Part shown: piece after piece, positions 23,163 to 35,713 of the stretch
Position numbering within the stretch: the stretch's first letter is position 1
Layout: each line of letters opens with the position of its first letter
Assembly: GCA_022432975.1 (NCBI GenBank)
Contig: CM039512.1
Coordinates: 34,221,730 to 34,285,729 of the forward strand
From: Begonia masoniana
Taxonomy: Eukaryota > Streptophyta > Magnoliopsida > Cucurbitales > Begoniaceae
Direction: 5' to 3'
DNA length: 64,000 nt
Program-made: the position numbers and the translations under genes
The notes under the pieces: generated by a model
The model's database searches: none
What the model was told of the DNA's origin: nothing
Seen by the model: only the letters and a program-made list of their open reading frames with translations

Positions 23163-23176
23163 GAGCATTGATACCA
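23163..23176 (-). promoter_or_regulatory. Tekay-B primer-binding site (tRNA-iMet type)
   Basis: The sense strand reads TGGTATCAATGCTC five bases after the 5' LTR end. This matches the initiator tRNA-Met site TGGTATCAGAGCC with changes in the middle. Confidence 0.8.
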
Positions 23177-23181
23177 ACTAT

Positions 23182-25527
23182 TGTAACGACCCTAACCCCT
23201 TCTCGGGCCGTCACAAACTCTACTTGACGTTGACTTTGAGTTAGCCATTTTGGGCGTAAATTTTTTTTTGACTTTTAAAACATTAAAACGAGGACTAAAA
23301 CCATTTTTCGTTAAAACGTCGGCTCAATTTTTGGGTCTTTAAAATCCTTCAAAATACGTGGGGTACGCTCATAAAATACGTTTAAAAAGTATTGTAAAAG
23401 GTCGAGTTGAAACGTGTTTTAAAAAGTCAACATTTTGAAAAAAAATATTTTAGGCCGCATGTGGTGCAGCGCGCGCGTCGCCAAGACAGCGCGCGCTGTC
23501 GCTGCATGCAACGCTGGCACGTAGAGGGGAGATTGATCGGCGTTGGGCGCCGATCGATCGGCAAACCCTCTGCCGCGGCTAGACATTACCGCACGCCTGT
23601 TGAACAATCAGTGCCCAGCACCGATAGATCGGTTGAGGTGCTGCACACCCAACAGCGCGCCCTAGCGCTTGCTGCGCACCCAGCGCACCCTAGCGCTTCA
23701 CCCTGCGCCCTTTTTCCTCCTTTTCCCCATTTTCTCCACTTTTCTTCCTTTCTTTCACCTACACTTCATCCATAAACTTACTTTAAACCTTCCCAAACAT
23801 ACAACACTTTAAACTCCAAAAAACCCGACTCAAAATCGTATCCGAAAATGAAGCGAAAACTCATGAAAATAAACTGCATGGATCGCTTTGAAAACTAAAC
23901 ATGTCCCTACGAGTTTAAAACCTCCAAGCAGATCCAGTATATTTCCAAAATAAAAAAGTCCCTTTCGATACATTCTAATACCATAACATTCCTATAAAAA
24001 CTTGTCTTTACATATACTTTTCCACAAAACCATCAAGAAAATCGTCATCAAAACATAATATCATCAAACCAGTTTTCAAATCATCCTAAGACAAACTATC
24101 TACAATTCCATTATCATTTCCACCTAACATACCCAAAATACCTATACGCTCATTCCCACGAGGCAAAATTGCCTTGACTACACCAGCGCACTCCTACAGG
24201 CATTCTTCTTCAACTTGTGCGTTCATCTAGTGGAAGAACGTCATCCTCACCTTCCTCGAGATCACTTACACCATAGAGACATTCTATGAGCTAAAGGCTC
24301 AGTAAATCGATGTAAATGAGAATGTGTGCAATGCTTATACAATTCATAAAATCATGCATTCTTTTTTTTTTCATTCTTTAGTTACATAATGGGAGGTGTC
24401 ACTGGGGATTGACTCTCACTAGATGGAGAAGGCACATCTCGCAGATAGATAGCCCTTTCCATCTACCGGGGGAAAACATGCTCCTCCTCTCAGGACAACC
24501 ATGTTTGAACCCCACACCAACGTGACCGGGATTACGTGCATTCTTATCTTATCATTAGCCATTTCCTTTTCATAAAGACGTATGCAGAAGTTCATTTTTC
24601 ATGCCTTTTCAGAAAAACTTGATGCACAGACATGTACGATGCGTTAAATGTAATTAAAAACATAGAACAAACAATGAACATTAAACATTCAATAATTTAA
24701 ACAAAATCTAACTACCCCTCCTATTTACACTAAAACAACCTAAATCATCAAATCCTCAATCGATAAATTCTCTTAGGGTGTAGGCCGAATTGGCCAAACA
24801 AGTCATGAAGACTTACCTCACGTCCTTAGCAAATCGAGCACCTCGTTTTGAGCTTCATTACCTAAGTCATTCAACAATTGGGTCAATAAGACTAAATCCA
24901 ATAAACCGTTCCAAAGACTAAAATGAAACTCCTAACTAAAGGAATTTTCCTAAAACCTCAATCTACTTCTTTCGAGCATTTCATCAAGCAATTCGCGCTC
25001 AAGATTCCCTAAACCTCCATTAATGGAGTTTTTACACATTTCCTACCACCAAATTTCCAACCACCACCATTAATTCACCTAGCTATCTCCAATGATCACA
25101 ATTATATCCATTACAATCATAAATACGGTAAATCTAACTGTTTCTACCATAACCCGACAATTTCAACAAAACCCTAATCGAAACCCTAACCGTTTAAACT
25201 CTAGAAATAAAAAACTAACCGTCCAAAACGTTAGAACCTTACCTAGAATGTCTATTGAGGGAAGAAAATCAGAAGAGAAAGTCGCCGGAAGACGGAATGA
25301 TGACCAGCCGATTGAAGGATTGCGTAGGAGGAATATCGCCACAAAAGCTCTCTAGAGCTTTTCCTTCGTTGAAGTAGAGGGAAAATTTTCTTATTTCACC
25401 AAATATTTTAATTTATTACTAAGGTTCTAATAAAACTTTTCATTCACAAAACAGACTTAATTTACTATATTTATGAAAATACCCTTATGGTACGAAAATC
25501 TGAAAACTCGTAAAATCGGGTGTTACA
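23182..25527 (-). repeat. Tekay-B 5' LTR (right copy)
   Basis: 2346 bp, same ends as the left copy. Mini-exon block 24817-24861; palindrome GCCGATCGATCGGC near 23550. It lacks the poly(T)-poly(G) region of the left copy. Confidence 0.9.
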
Positions 25528-25532
25528 GTGTC

Positions 25533-26892
25533 TTATATAGAACAACAGTAGACCATTGCTTGGAGCGGTCGACCCCTCAATGCATTTCACACCCCGCATT
25601 GATTTTATTTATTGGAAACTTTATCGCCTCTGTGAGGTTTGAGTCCAAATGTCGATCATTTTGTGTGAGTTTCTAGTTTCAGTTCAGGACTCTAGTGATA
25701 TTATTTGTGTTCTGACTTGGAATTTTGGTGTCAGTTTGTTTCAGGTGCATGGTACTTAATTTTAATTTGTTATACTTGTGTGCCTGATTGGGCTAACTAT
25801 TTTGATATGGCTGGTCAAGCCTTTATAGTATCGGTCTCCAACTGTTCTTGGTTGCACTAGTCGGGCAACCAAAATAACTGAAGTCAGATCACGTACACCT
25901 TTTGCTGATTGAAATTTGTTTGTTTATACGTGACTAAAATGGAAAATAGGGTGGTGATGACGAGCTCCTTGGGTTCCAAATCCGTAAACTTGGTCAGGGT
26001 GAGTTTGACGTTGCGATTAAGTTGCGTCGTGGATGAGCTTGCTCGTCGGCCACTTTTTGATTCATGGGTTGTGCCGTCGCTGAGCTTGCTTGCGGCAACT
26101 CATGAGACATGGCTGGATCTTTTAATAGCCGTCACTTTTCATCTCTTTTTGACTCACAAGGTGCTACTGAGTCTTTGAATCACCACATTTCTCTTATGGT
26201 GTGTTAGTGGCATTGATTCACTCGCCATTTTCACTAGAATGTTTTCTAATTAAAAGAGTGAGGCTTACTTTATTTATAGTTACCTAGCTATGTAATAATA
26301 TTTTGAAACCTAGGCCACTAATGGCTTATTGAGCTTGTTTTAAAAATGTTATAAAGGATTTAATGATTTGAGAATTTTTTGCTCATGGTGTCTGTTTTGA
26401 AATGAAAGCAACATATTTTTGTAATTTAAACTCATGCACTGTGTTTTTATTATTGTTTATGGTTTTGAAAGAAAATGAAAAAAACCAGTTTTACCCATGC
26501 ATTTTAGTATAATATAAGGTTCTCTATTGAGTTAGTTACTCACCTTAAAGACCCCATCTATTTCCCAAGTTAAGATCGTGGAGGCTTGTGTTACTGATGC
26601 TTGTTGAGGAGTGGATCCCCTTCTTCATTATTTTTCTTGAGCGTTACACTTTGTCCTGTTGAGGACATCCTTGTTGTTATTCTCCTTATTTGCCGTTTGT
26701 ATCATTGGGTGTGTAGTATTTTATTTCCTACACAATACTTATTGGATTCATTTAAGTTTTTGTACTATCTTATTTTTATGTTATCGCTATATGGATTTAA
26801 ACTCATTTAGTATGAGACAAGGTTCAGTTTATTATAAAGTTTTTCGCTGAAAACTTGACGTTTCTGTTTAGGCCCACCTCAAGGTCGTGACA
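25533..26892 (+). mobile_element. Old long LTR 'F', right part
   Basis: It continues the TCGACC-containing sequence interrupted at 13563. It ends with GGTCGTGACA at 26892, close to the GGTCGTTACA end of the other long LTRs, and is followed by a gag remnant on the same strand. No coding motif inside. Confidence 0.45.
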
Positions 26893-26929
26893 AGCTCCAC
26901 ATAAATCTCGATTATGGAAATCCAAGAAG

Positions 26930-27480
26930 AAGAAAGGTGAAAGCAGTGCTTTCTCTTAGGGAGGATCTTGGCACATCAAATGTGTTTATTGTGGAGAGTT
27001 TTTACATGTCAGGGGAGATTATCCCAGAAGAGCTACAGAGGCAACCTCTAGACCTAAGGGTAGTCAACATTTCAATACTCTCGGTACATCTCTATCCTCT
27101 GCTTAGTCAAGTCAGGTAGGCTCCAACGACCAAAGAGGTAGAGAAAAATCTTTAGCTGGATAGCAAATGAGAGTTTATGCATTTGGTCATCTTGATCATC
27201 AGCACATCGAAGCTCTAATAGAAGGTATATTTTGATTTTTTGAGCTTCTTACTCTTTTATCTTTGAGTTGCTTGTTGTTGTGTTGGGATTAGAAACCAAA
27301 ACCGTATCTCATGGATTGTATGTGGAATCACTATTGCGAGGTGATTTATGGGTGAGTCAATGCTTCAAATCTTATGTGATCACATTTGGTGAGCAAATTA
27401 CGATGGACTTAATTATGATGCCAATGCACTTGTTCAAAGTGATGCTGGGAATATATTGGTTATTTTTAAATTAGGTAATC
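26930..27480 (+). pseudogene. Decayed gag zinc-knuckle and protease remnant
   Basis: Heavily degraded. CVYCGEFLHVRGDYP near 26980 resembles a CCHC knuckle. The segment around 27400-27475, including VMLGIYWL, matches the 'DVILGMDWL' end of Ty3/gypsy proteases. Frames change and stops are many. It probably belongs to the element whose 5' LTR is F; most of gag and the primer-binding site are gone. Confidence 0.45.
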
Positions 27481-27999
27481 ATGTAATGCTACAAGAAAAA
27501 GACTATGAAATATACCGTGAATGGAGAAACAATTTCTTTTTATGGTGAAGAAAGTACTTATAGGCCTCAAGTTTTTCTAGATCCTTTTCATTTTAGTGAA
27601 TGAGTTGCAAATATAGTAAATGTTGGCTACGGTTCATCTACTAGTTATGTCTAGAAGTATATGGATGTATTTCTTTAGTCAATAGTATATGGATCATTTT
27701 ATAAGCAAAGTTTTACGTATGCCTTTAGTCAATAGTCAAATTTTAATTGATGCAAATGGATTCGGGTATTCACTTGTGAAAGATATTTCATAAAATGAAA
27801 TGCTGGTTTTTTAGAAGTATTATATAAGGAAAGTGAACTGATGTTTGAAAATTCAAACCTATTATAAATCGAGAAAGTCAAATTTTGTATTAGATGATAA
27901 TCCTCATGTGTGAAATTTATTCAAGGGTTAGGATCTGATTTTTTATAATAAGAAGAGGGAATAAGTTTAATTAAATTAAACTTTCCTTTTTGATTTTAG
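27481..27999. other. No recognisable feature
   Basis: AT-rich sequence. It may contain more decayed retroelement coding sequence and the unlocated start of the H 5' LTR. Confidence 0.4.
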
Positions 28000-30376
28000 C
28001 CATGTGTGGAAACACAAAAGAGAAGTTAAGTTTTGCATGGTTAAATGAAAGAGAAAATGAAGAGTGGAATTTATAAAGTGGAAAAGTCAAACTTGCAAAT
28101 GTAAAAGGAGGATTTCACATTGGAATGATGAAGGGAAAGAGATAGGAAATGGAAAATGAGAATTTGAAAAGTCAAAAAGTTGATTTCATAAACCTCAACC
28201 ATGGGATTTCTTAAGACTTCACCTGCTGAAGACTAAAACATGAGAGGGAGAGATTAAGTGGTGGACTAATAAAATTTTGCCACCTTGGCACATTTTTAGA
28301 TATTTAACAAAGAGTAAAGTAAAAAGTGAAGACCATTTCTCTTTCTTCCTCTTACGAGCTCTCTTCTCCTCCACTTTTCTGCAACTTTTCTTCCAGGCAG
28401 ACCTCACTTCTCTCTCAAGAAAGAAACAAGGTAATATAAATTAGTTTTAGTATAATCAAGTTTAGGGTTTTGATGTTTGGATTATGTGAGTTTAATTAGT
28501 GTTTGTTTGAAAGTTTAGGGAGGTACGAAAATATTGGTTCTTTGCTGGAATCTTACTTTTATTGGATGTTTTGCATTATAAAAACATGATGATGGCTTTT
28601 ATTGGATAGAAATGGAAAAAGTTAGTTGATTTGTTGATGTTTGTAGAAATTTTGGAATTAGGGAAAAAATTGGACAGTTCTGTAAGTGGCAGTTTTCGGC
28701 TTTGATGTTGTGTTCAATTTATTAAATGGATTTCAGCATTTGAAAATAGACAACCTTTTACACAGAATTTTGAATCGACGAGTTCGAATATGTATACGAT
28801 TTATGGTGAATTTTTGAAGTAATTGAAGTTTAATGAAATCTGGAATTTAAGAAAATAACATGGCAGGTTTGGTTTTGCACAATTTCGGCTAAGCTAATAA
28901 TATTGGTTTGTTAAATGGTTTTATCTATTAAAAACTAGACTTCTCAAGATTTAAATAGCATCTTGAATCATCGAATTCGAACATATATTCGATTTGTTAT
29001 GGATTTTAGAATCTATTGTACAAAAAATTGAAAATTAGGTTTTTGAACCAGGGCAGGTCTTGTTTTTATGTATTTCGACCAAGTTTTTTATGTTGAAGTG
29101 ATAAATGGGTTTCAACAATTAAACATAGACATCATAAGGAGTCCGTAGCACTTTGAATCATCAAAATTGGATAAGTATTGGATTTATTATGAATTTCCGA
29201 ATTTAGTCAAAACAGAGGTCATTTCGGGTTTTGCTAGAGTATGCTTAAATTGTTGATTTTTTCTTTGGAAGTTATGAATTTGGTTGTGGGAGGTGTTAAG
29301 TTGATGAAATATGTTATTGTTTTAGGTTCTCAAGTTTTCACGGTTTAGCGTACAATTGAATTTAGCTGGCTAAGGACTTCCAGGTAAGTAGTGTATGTAT
29401 GTGTATTGCCTTCAGGCCTACATCACAGATCGATAGGTTTGTGTGCATGCTTATTGTATATTTTTAGTATGTCATGCATCATGATTTTAAAAATACGATT
29501 AAGAAACGAAAATGAATTTGCATTTTTTTTACAAAATAGCATAGTATGAATTGAAACGATAAGATACGTAAGAAAGATAATAAAAAGTGGGGTTGAGATA
29601 TGGCCGTCCCGAGAGGTGGACCGCGAGGTGTGCCACTCTTTCTAGGTTGAGGTATGGCTGTCCCGAGAGATAGACCGCGAGGTGTGCCTCCTTGATCTAG
29701 AGCGTAAAGAAGTAGAGAACAATATGTTAATGAACGTGTAAGAATGAAACAGAAACGAAAGCAGAAACGTAGAACAAACGAAAACTGTAGAAACTGCATA
29801 TGTTAAGATATGAGTTATTTACAGTGTTTTCATTTCACTATGCACTATTTACTTAGCATTAGGCTAATAGATGAGTTCTGTGATATAGGTGACGAGGTGA
29901 TAGCTGGTGAGTTCTCAGAGCACGTTCAGGACTAGGAGGCAGTTGGAGGAGTACGTTCATGTGACGATCAGGCCATTTTTAGGGCGATTTAACCATGGAG
30001 TGTATGTATAGATTTTGAAATGGTTTAATGTATAGTAGGGCTTGTAAACGTTTAGTAGTCACTTTTTTTTTTGTATATACTGCTTTTGAAACTGTATGAG
30101 AATTTGTTTTGATAGTAGTTTTTGGTTGATTTGAAAATGCAAGAGGTTTTTGTTTTAAAAGATTAAGTATTATGCTGCTCAAATTTTTAAAAGAAAGTTG
30201 TTTTGGTTTTAAATGACGAGTTTTTCACTCAATGTCAGTTTTCCGCTGCAAGGGTTTAAAGGTTTTAAACGATGTTGATTTAAGGCAATGAATAAAATTT
30301 AAATTTTTCATGAATTTTATAGTATGATTTAATAGTAAGAATAGTGAACCAGTTTTAGATAACTCGGGGCGCTACA
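28000..30376 (+). repeat. Element H 5' LTR (left boundary uncertain)
   Basis: It ends GGGGCGCTACA at 30376, directly before a primer-binding site. Inside: TATA-like tagatatttaac near 28298, a pyrimidine-rich leader with donor ACAAG/GTAATA at 28431, acceptor TTTTAG at 29324-29325, mini-exon 29326-29383, donor AG/GTAAGT, and acceptor-like GATATAG/GTGACG near 29888. A 55-58 bp duplication around CCGTCCCGAGAGGTGGACCG lies at 29585-29690. The start TG is not identifiable. This copy preserves the empty sites for the two LTRs inserted in the H 3' LTR. Confidence 0.75.
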
Positions 30377-30380
30377 GAGT

Positions 30381-30393
30381 TGGTATCAGAGCC
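30381..30393 (+). promoter_or_regulatory. Element H primer-binding site
   Basis: TGGTATCAGAGCC, a full match to the usual initiator tRNA-Met site, four bases after the LTR end. Confidence 0.9.
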
Positions 30394-30459
30394 ATTAGTT
30401 AAATCGTTCAGCAGATTACCTAACAATGCCAATTGTCGCATATAAGTGCTTCAACAACT

Positions 30460-30519
30460 GTAAGTATTTATGTTTAGTTTTCATTAATAGATGTTTATGG
30501 GTGTATCTAACTTGAGCAG
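30460..30519 (+). other. Candidate leader intron before H gag
   Basis: CAACT/GTAAGTATTTATG at 30460 and ACTTGAGCAG/GAC at 30519, ten bases before the gag ATG (30530). The same donor motif sits at the same place in Tekay-A (38990) and Tekay-B (near 23091). Confidence 0.4.
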
Positions 30520-30529
30520 GACTAACACT

Positions 30530-31028
30530 ATGCCAAGACAATCGAAAGAGGCCAGGGACGATTCAGAAACGATTAGACAATTAACGGAGCTCGTAACCAG
30601 GCAGTCCCAACAATTGGGAATATTATTGAACCGCGATGGCCAGGGAAATTCAGGAGCTAGTTCGTCGAACGACAATGGTGGTGAAAGGTTTCGGAGGTTG
30701 AGATCACCGACATTCGAAGGGCAATCATCAGATCCAACTGTTGCAGAAGAATGAATTCGTACAATTGAAAGAATGTTTAAGTATGCTAAGGTGGAAGCGA
30801 CAGACAATGTTTCTCTTGCGACTTTTCATTTGGCGAAAGACGCCCGATTTTGGTGGGAAACTATGGAGACCATCACTGCTGTTCAAGATATGACGTGGGA
30901 GAAATTCAAGGAGGCCTTTTACGATAAGTATTTCAACAGCACTGTTCAAGTAATGAAGAGAATGGAGTTTCTACAATTAAAGCAAACTGGATCAGTGTCT
31001 GAGTACAACTGACAATTTGAGTCCTTAT
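30530..31028 (+). pseudogene. Element H gag, first part
   Basis: Starts MPRQSKEARDDSETIRQ. Contains RSPTFEGQSSDPT and the capsid core AKDARFWWETME (near 30830). TGA at 30752-30754 stands where Trp is expected and TGA at 31010-31012 where Arg is expected. Gag is interrupted at 31028 by solo LTR D; the target duplication is CTTAT (31024-31028). Confidence 0.85.
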
Positions 31029-31334
31029 TGTAGCGCCCCCAAGTCTCCATGACCCGGTTAGCTACTCGCTCACTCATGCCACTCTCTGACACCACACTGT
31101 AGCATCCCCGAGTCCTCGTCTGAACTGGGTCGCCACGTCTAGCTCGGCACTCGCTCGTACTCGTACCCTTAAACTGTGCTAGAAAAATCTCGTAAAAATT
31201 TAAAATTTACTCATCCACTTAGAACAGCTTTGTTTAAAACAACTAAATTATTGCAGTGGAAAACTACTTTAAAACGCACGTTGTAATTTAGAAATCAAAG
31301 GGTGAAAATCTAAAAATCTTTAAAAAGCTCGCAC

Positions 31335-31765
31335 AGTGAAACCGGTCAACACCCCTGGAAATTGGTCGACACTTCATTCCTTTCTGGTTGCAATCATTCG
31401 CAACTTCAGTCGACACTTCAACCAATCGGTCGACATTTCTCATGGCGTAATGCCCTTGGGTCGACACCTGCACACTAGGGTCGACACCCTGTTGCCTCTA
31501 TTTTCTTTTTGCGCGAGGACTGGTCAATACCCACACTCTCGGTCGACACCTGAAAGAAAAGGGTCGACACCTGCAGGCACAGGTCGACACCTCATCATCT
31601 CGGGTCTCAATCCTTCACAACTTCAGTTGACACCTCCTAAAATGGGTTGACACCTCACATGGCTTAACACCATCGGGGGTCGACTCCCACCCGTTCTGGT
31701 CGACACTTCAACCCCCATCCATGCAAAAGGGGTCGATACCTGTGCTAATCGGTCGACATCTCCTT
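31335..31765. repeat. GGTCGACACC motif cluster in LTR D
   Basis: About 18 irregularly spaced copies of (G)GTCGACACC or close variants, each holding the palindrome GTCGAC, lie 300-735 bp from the LTR 3' end. Spacing is not regular enough for a simple tandem repeat. Confidence 0.8.
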
Positions 31766-32584
31766 CACTAACTTCTACAAATCCTTCAAAATTTTGGCAG
31801 CATAACATTTAAATCTCTTAACCCACAAAACCTACATTTTCAAATCCAAATTTCTTGCTTTTTCAAACCATTACAAAAGACTATTATCAAAACAAATCCA
31901 CTTTCATTTCAAAATACATTTGTACATCAAATCTACTTTTAACGTTTAAAACATCTACTACACATCAATTATACAGTTTTCATCCTAAAATTTCCAATTA
32001 AAAATACAACCTCTCAAACCCTTTTCAAAATATAAATCCCCCCTTGCCCTCATACCAAAACACAACCAGACACACACCGGGTCAAATCGCCCTAACAATC
32101 GGCCATTTCGTCGCACGAGGTACTCCTCCAACCGCCCTACTCCTGGGCATGCTCTGGGAGCTCACCTGTCAAATCATCGTCACCTACATCACAGAACTCA
32201 TCTATTAGCCTAGCGCTAAGCAAGTAATGCAACAATCAACATAAACACTTCACATCTCAACACATGCAATACCCTACCATCTCCTACCATACCCACACTC
32301 GTTTCCGTTCTCGTACTGGTTCTCGTTTTATTTGTTCATTCTCTTTCTTCTTACCCTCCGGCCCAAGTCCAACTCAGGATTCACGGAGCATACCACCCTC
32401 CGGCCCGAGTTCCATCCAGAATTTGCGGAGCACATCACCTCTAGCCCGAGTCCAACCCAGAATTTGCAGAGCATATCACCTTCCAGCCCGAGTCCCACCC
32501 GAAATTCATGGAGTACACATCTCGTCTCTTAGTTAATTACGTACGTTAGGATTCGTCCACGTCTCACCATACTACGCCGCTCAT

Positions 32585-33148
32585 AACACACCACAACACA
32601 CTCTACAAACATACCGCATACATACACCACAACACACTCTACAAACATACCGCATACATACACCACAACACACTCTACAAACATACCGCATACATACACC
32701 ACAACACACTCTACAAACATACCGCATACATACACCACAACACACTCTACAAACATACCGCATACATACACCACAACACACTCTACAAACATACCGCATA
32801 CATACACCACAACACACTCTACAAACATACCGCATACATACACCACAACACACTCTACAAACATACCGCATACATACACCACAACACACTCTACAAACAT
32901 ACCGCATACATACACCACAACACACTCTACAAACATACCGCATACATACACCACAACACACTCTACAAACATACCGCATACATACACCACAACACACTCT
33001 ACAAACATACCGCATACATACACCACAACACACTCTACAAACATACCGCATACATACACCACAACATACAATGCAATCATTCTGCATAGATACACCACAA
33101 CATACAATGCAAACATATCGCATACATACACCACAACATACAATGCAC
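32585..33148 (-). repeat. 36-bp tandem array in LTR D
   Basis: About 13 identical 36-bp units (CACCACAACACACTCTACAA then ACATACCGCATACATA), then 2-3 diverged copies to 33148. Because 36 is a multiple of 3, two long minus frames (12-residue repeat VCGMFVECVVVY and a second frame) stay open; they are not genes. Confidence 0.95.
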
Positions 33149-34084
33149 GTACATAAATTACAACAACACATTCCTAGCGATCTGTGATGTAGGCCGAAAG
33201 GCAAAACGCAAGCATACATTACTTACCTAGCCTCCTTAGCTAAGCACGTACACGCACACTAGGCTGAAGGCTCGTTCGAATCTAGAGACAACAACACCAT
33301 ACATAAATTAATCTCCTCTCAAAACCTAAACATCAACTCTCAAAGAAAGCTACAAAACCTCGCCCACAAATCTCAAAACCCGAAATTCCACAATTTCGGC
33401 CAAACTTCAAAATTACGCAACTAATCCTACACTTGTCCGTTTTGGACGATTCAAGGCTCTATGGATTTCTTAGGACGTCTACTCTCTAAAAGGTTTGGGA
33501 CTGCTCAGCCAAATAATGCAAATGGCTCGATCGTTTTCCACAAAATCATATCTGCCATGCCACCAAATTTTCTAGATTTTCAAAATCTACCAAAAATCAA
33601 ACCAATCATCCATACCATCTTCTAATCATCCATAATCATTCAAAAATCAAAGAACACTAATTAGAGATCCCAAATTTTTGTGAAACCCTCATCTTCCACA
33701 AAACCCTAACTAAAAACTTTCTTAAAACTCTTCCAAACCCACAACAATACTCTTCTCTAGCTTAAATATTAACAACCCATCAAAATTTGAAGAAAACTAA
33801 CCTTGAATTGAAGAACAGTTGAAGGAAACGCCGGAGGAGGATTCTACAGAAACGTCAGAGAGAGAGAGAGAGAAAAGAAGAAAAGTGTTTTACGTTGAGG
33901 TTCACCCTTTCCTTTCTCTTTTATTCACCTTTTACTTTTTATTTAAATTACTCTTATGCCCTTGCTTAATTACACCTTACACTTAACAATTATTTCATCT
34001 TACCTTGGTTATTCTAATAAATTGCAATTCACCAATATTTCGATACAAAATACGAGCCGATAAATTACCGAGTGCTACGCTTAT

Positions 34085-35713
34085 CCCGATTTGCCAGCCA
34101 TTTGATAAGCAAGAATGAAGATAAAGTCCTCCAATTTGTGCAAGGGCTGAAACTTTAGATTTACAAGGGAGTGAAGATAGCGGGCACCCTGGGCGTGCCG
34201 TACAGCAAAGTTGTGGCTAAAGCGCTAGAGGTGGAGAAAGCAGACCTTAAGTGTGTCAAGCAACGCGAAACTTTCAGAAGGTTTTTCAGAGAGATCACGC
34301 CACAACAAAATTGAAGAGGCCCTCAACAACAACAACGAGGCACTAAAAGGCCCATTGAGGGTCAAACCAGACAGGGAGGAGGAAAACGACCTCAATGATT
34401 TGTGCAATATCCCCAGTGCCCTAAACGTTTGAAGTATCACTTGGGTGAATGCAGACTGAACTCAGAAAAATGCTACAACTTCAATGAAGCTAGACACATT
34501 TCCAGAGACTACCCGAAGCCTAAAGTGAATAGATGTTTTAATTGTAACGAGCTTGGCCATGTAACAAAAGATTGCCCAGCACCGAAAAAGGGTCTGGCAC
34601 GTGTAATGCCTAGAATTTTTGCAATGATCGAGTTAAGAGACAAGTATCAACTAGCTATTGTATCAGGTGCTATATTGGTTAATAACTTAGCTACATATAC
34701 ATTTATTGGCACTGACTGTTGTATCAGGTACTATACTGATTAATATCGTACCTACTTATACGTTGATTGATTCTGGTGCATCGCATTCTTTCATTTCAAC
34801 TCCGTTTGCAGTAAAGCTAAATTTATATCCTATGATTGCTGATTATAATTATGAAGTGATGTTACCATCCGGGGAGCGTATGCACTCTAATCAAGTCATA
34901 CGTGATAGTATCGTCTTGGTGGGAATTAAAAATCTACCTGCTGATCTTATTATTATGGGGATAACTGGGTATGATGTTATTCTGGGGATGGATTGACTGT
35001 TGAAACACTATGTTACCATCGACTGCAGATCGAGAATAGTAAGATTTCAACCCCCAGACGGCGAGAATCATTCTTTATAAGCCATGAAGAATACCCGGAG
35101 GTTATCGGTGCTCGACATTCTCTAAAAGGTGAGTGTTTATATTTTCTGGTCAGTATTATAAATCTCAGATTGAAAGAGAAACAAAGCTTCAAGATATTTT
35201 AATTGTTCAGAACTTTCCAGAAGTTTTTATATATAATTTACATGGTTTGTCTCCGGATAGAGAAATAGAGTTTATTATTGATGTATATCTAGGAGATGAA
35301 CCAATATCAAAAAATCCGTACAGATTAGCACCAACTGAGCTGAATGAGTTAAAGTCTTTATTGGAGGAATTAGTGGAAAAAAGGTTCGTATGTCCTAATT
35401 TTTCACCCTGGGGCGCACCAGTCCTTTTTATTAAGAAGAAAGATGGATCTCTATGAATGTACATTAATTATAGGGAGTTGAACAAGGTGACTATCAAGAA
35501 CAAGTATCCTCTGCCAAGGATAGACGATTTATTTGATCAACTCTAGGGTGCACGAGTCTTTTCGAAGATAGATTTGAGATCAGACTATTATCAGCTGAAG
35601 ATCAGGTCGAAAGATATTCCAAAGACTACTTTTTGGACAAGATATAGACATTATGAGTTCTTAGTTATGTTGTTCGGATTGATGAATGCTCCAGCATCCT
35701 TCATGGATTTAAT
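34085..35713 (+). pseudogene. Element H gag end, zinc knuckles, protease and RT start
   Basis: Gag resumes after LTR D with a stop near 34157. Two knuckle-like motifs follow: CYNFNEARHISRDYP (damaged) and CFNCNELGHVTKDC (near 34535). The protease has LIDSGASHSFIST (near 34765). A 60-75 bp stretch with GTATCAGGTRCTATA is duplicated just before it (34640-34790). RT shows [18 protein letters not shown] with TGA at 35454-35456, then RIDDLFDQL with TAG near 35545, and ends at FMDLM where Cassandra DNA begins (35714). The rest of pol is missing. Confidence 0.85.

Larger units (their letters stand above)
13564..25527 (-). mobile_element. Ty3/gypsy Tekay-type element 'Tekay-B', complete but dead
   Basis: A minus-strand LTR retrotransposon with both LTRs (13564-16035 and 23182-25527), primer-binding site (23163-23176), polypurine tract (16036-16048) and a gag-protease-RT-RNaseH-integrase body. 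Flanks are ttgtc (13559-13563) and gtgtc (25528-25532), a target duplication with one change. Its integrase region is interrupted by solo LTR B. The body is broken by a gag frameshift and several stops. The domain order and the large LTRs fit the Tekay/Del chromovirus lineage. Confidence 0.9.
31029..34079 (-). mobile_element. Solo LTR 'D' inside H gag
   Basis: 3051 bp in minus sense, flanked by perfect CTTAT duplications (31024-31028, 34080-34084). Sense 3' end GGGGGCGCTACA matches the H LTR end; the sense start is CGTAGCACTCGG with the first T changed to C. Mini-exon block 33227-33281; donor TCAAG/GTTAGT near 33803. It contains a TCGAC cluster and a 36-bp array. A second TGTAGCATCCCCGAG lies 69 bp inside the 3' terminus. 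It is related to H but is a separate insertion. Confidence 0.9.

Noticed and set aside
28000..28250. Exact start of the H 5' LTR
   Set aside because: No TGTAGC/TGTAAC start or ttatt duplication could be found, so the left boundary is left approximate.
30381..30393. tRNA gene fragment
   Set aside because: Position directly after the LTR end and the TGGTATCAGAGCC sequence identify it as a primer-binding site.
32529..33219. Cys/Val-rich open frames of 204 and 212 residues on the minus strand
   Set aside because: Translation of the 36-bp array inside LTR D in two frames.
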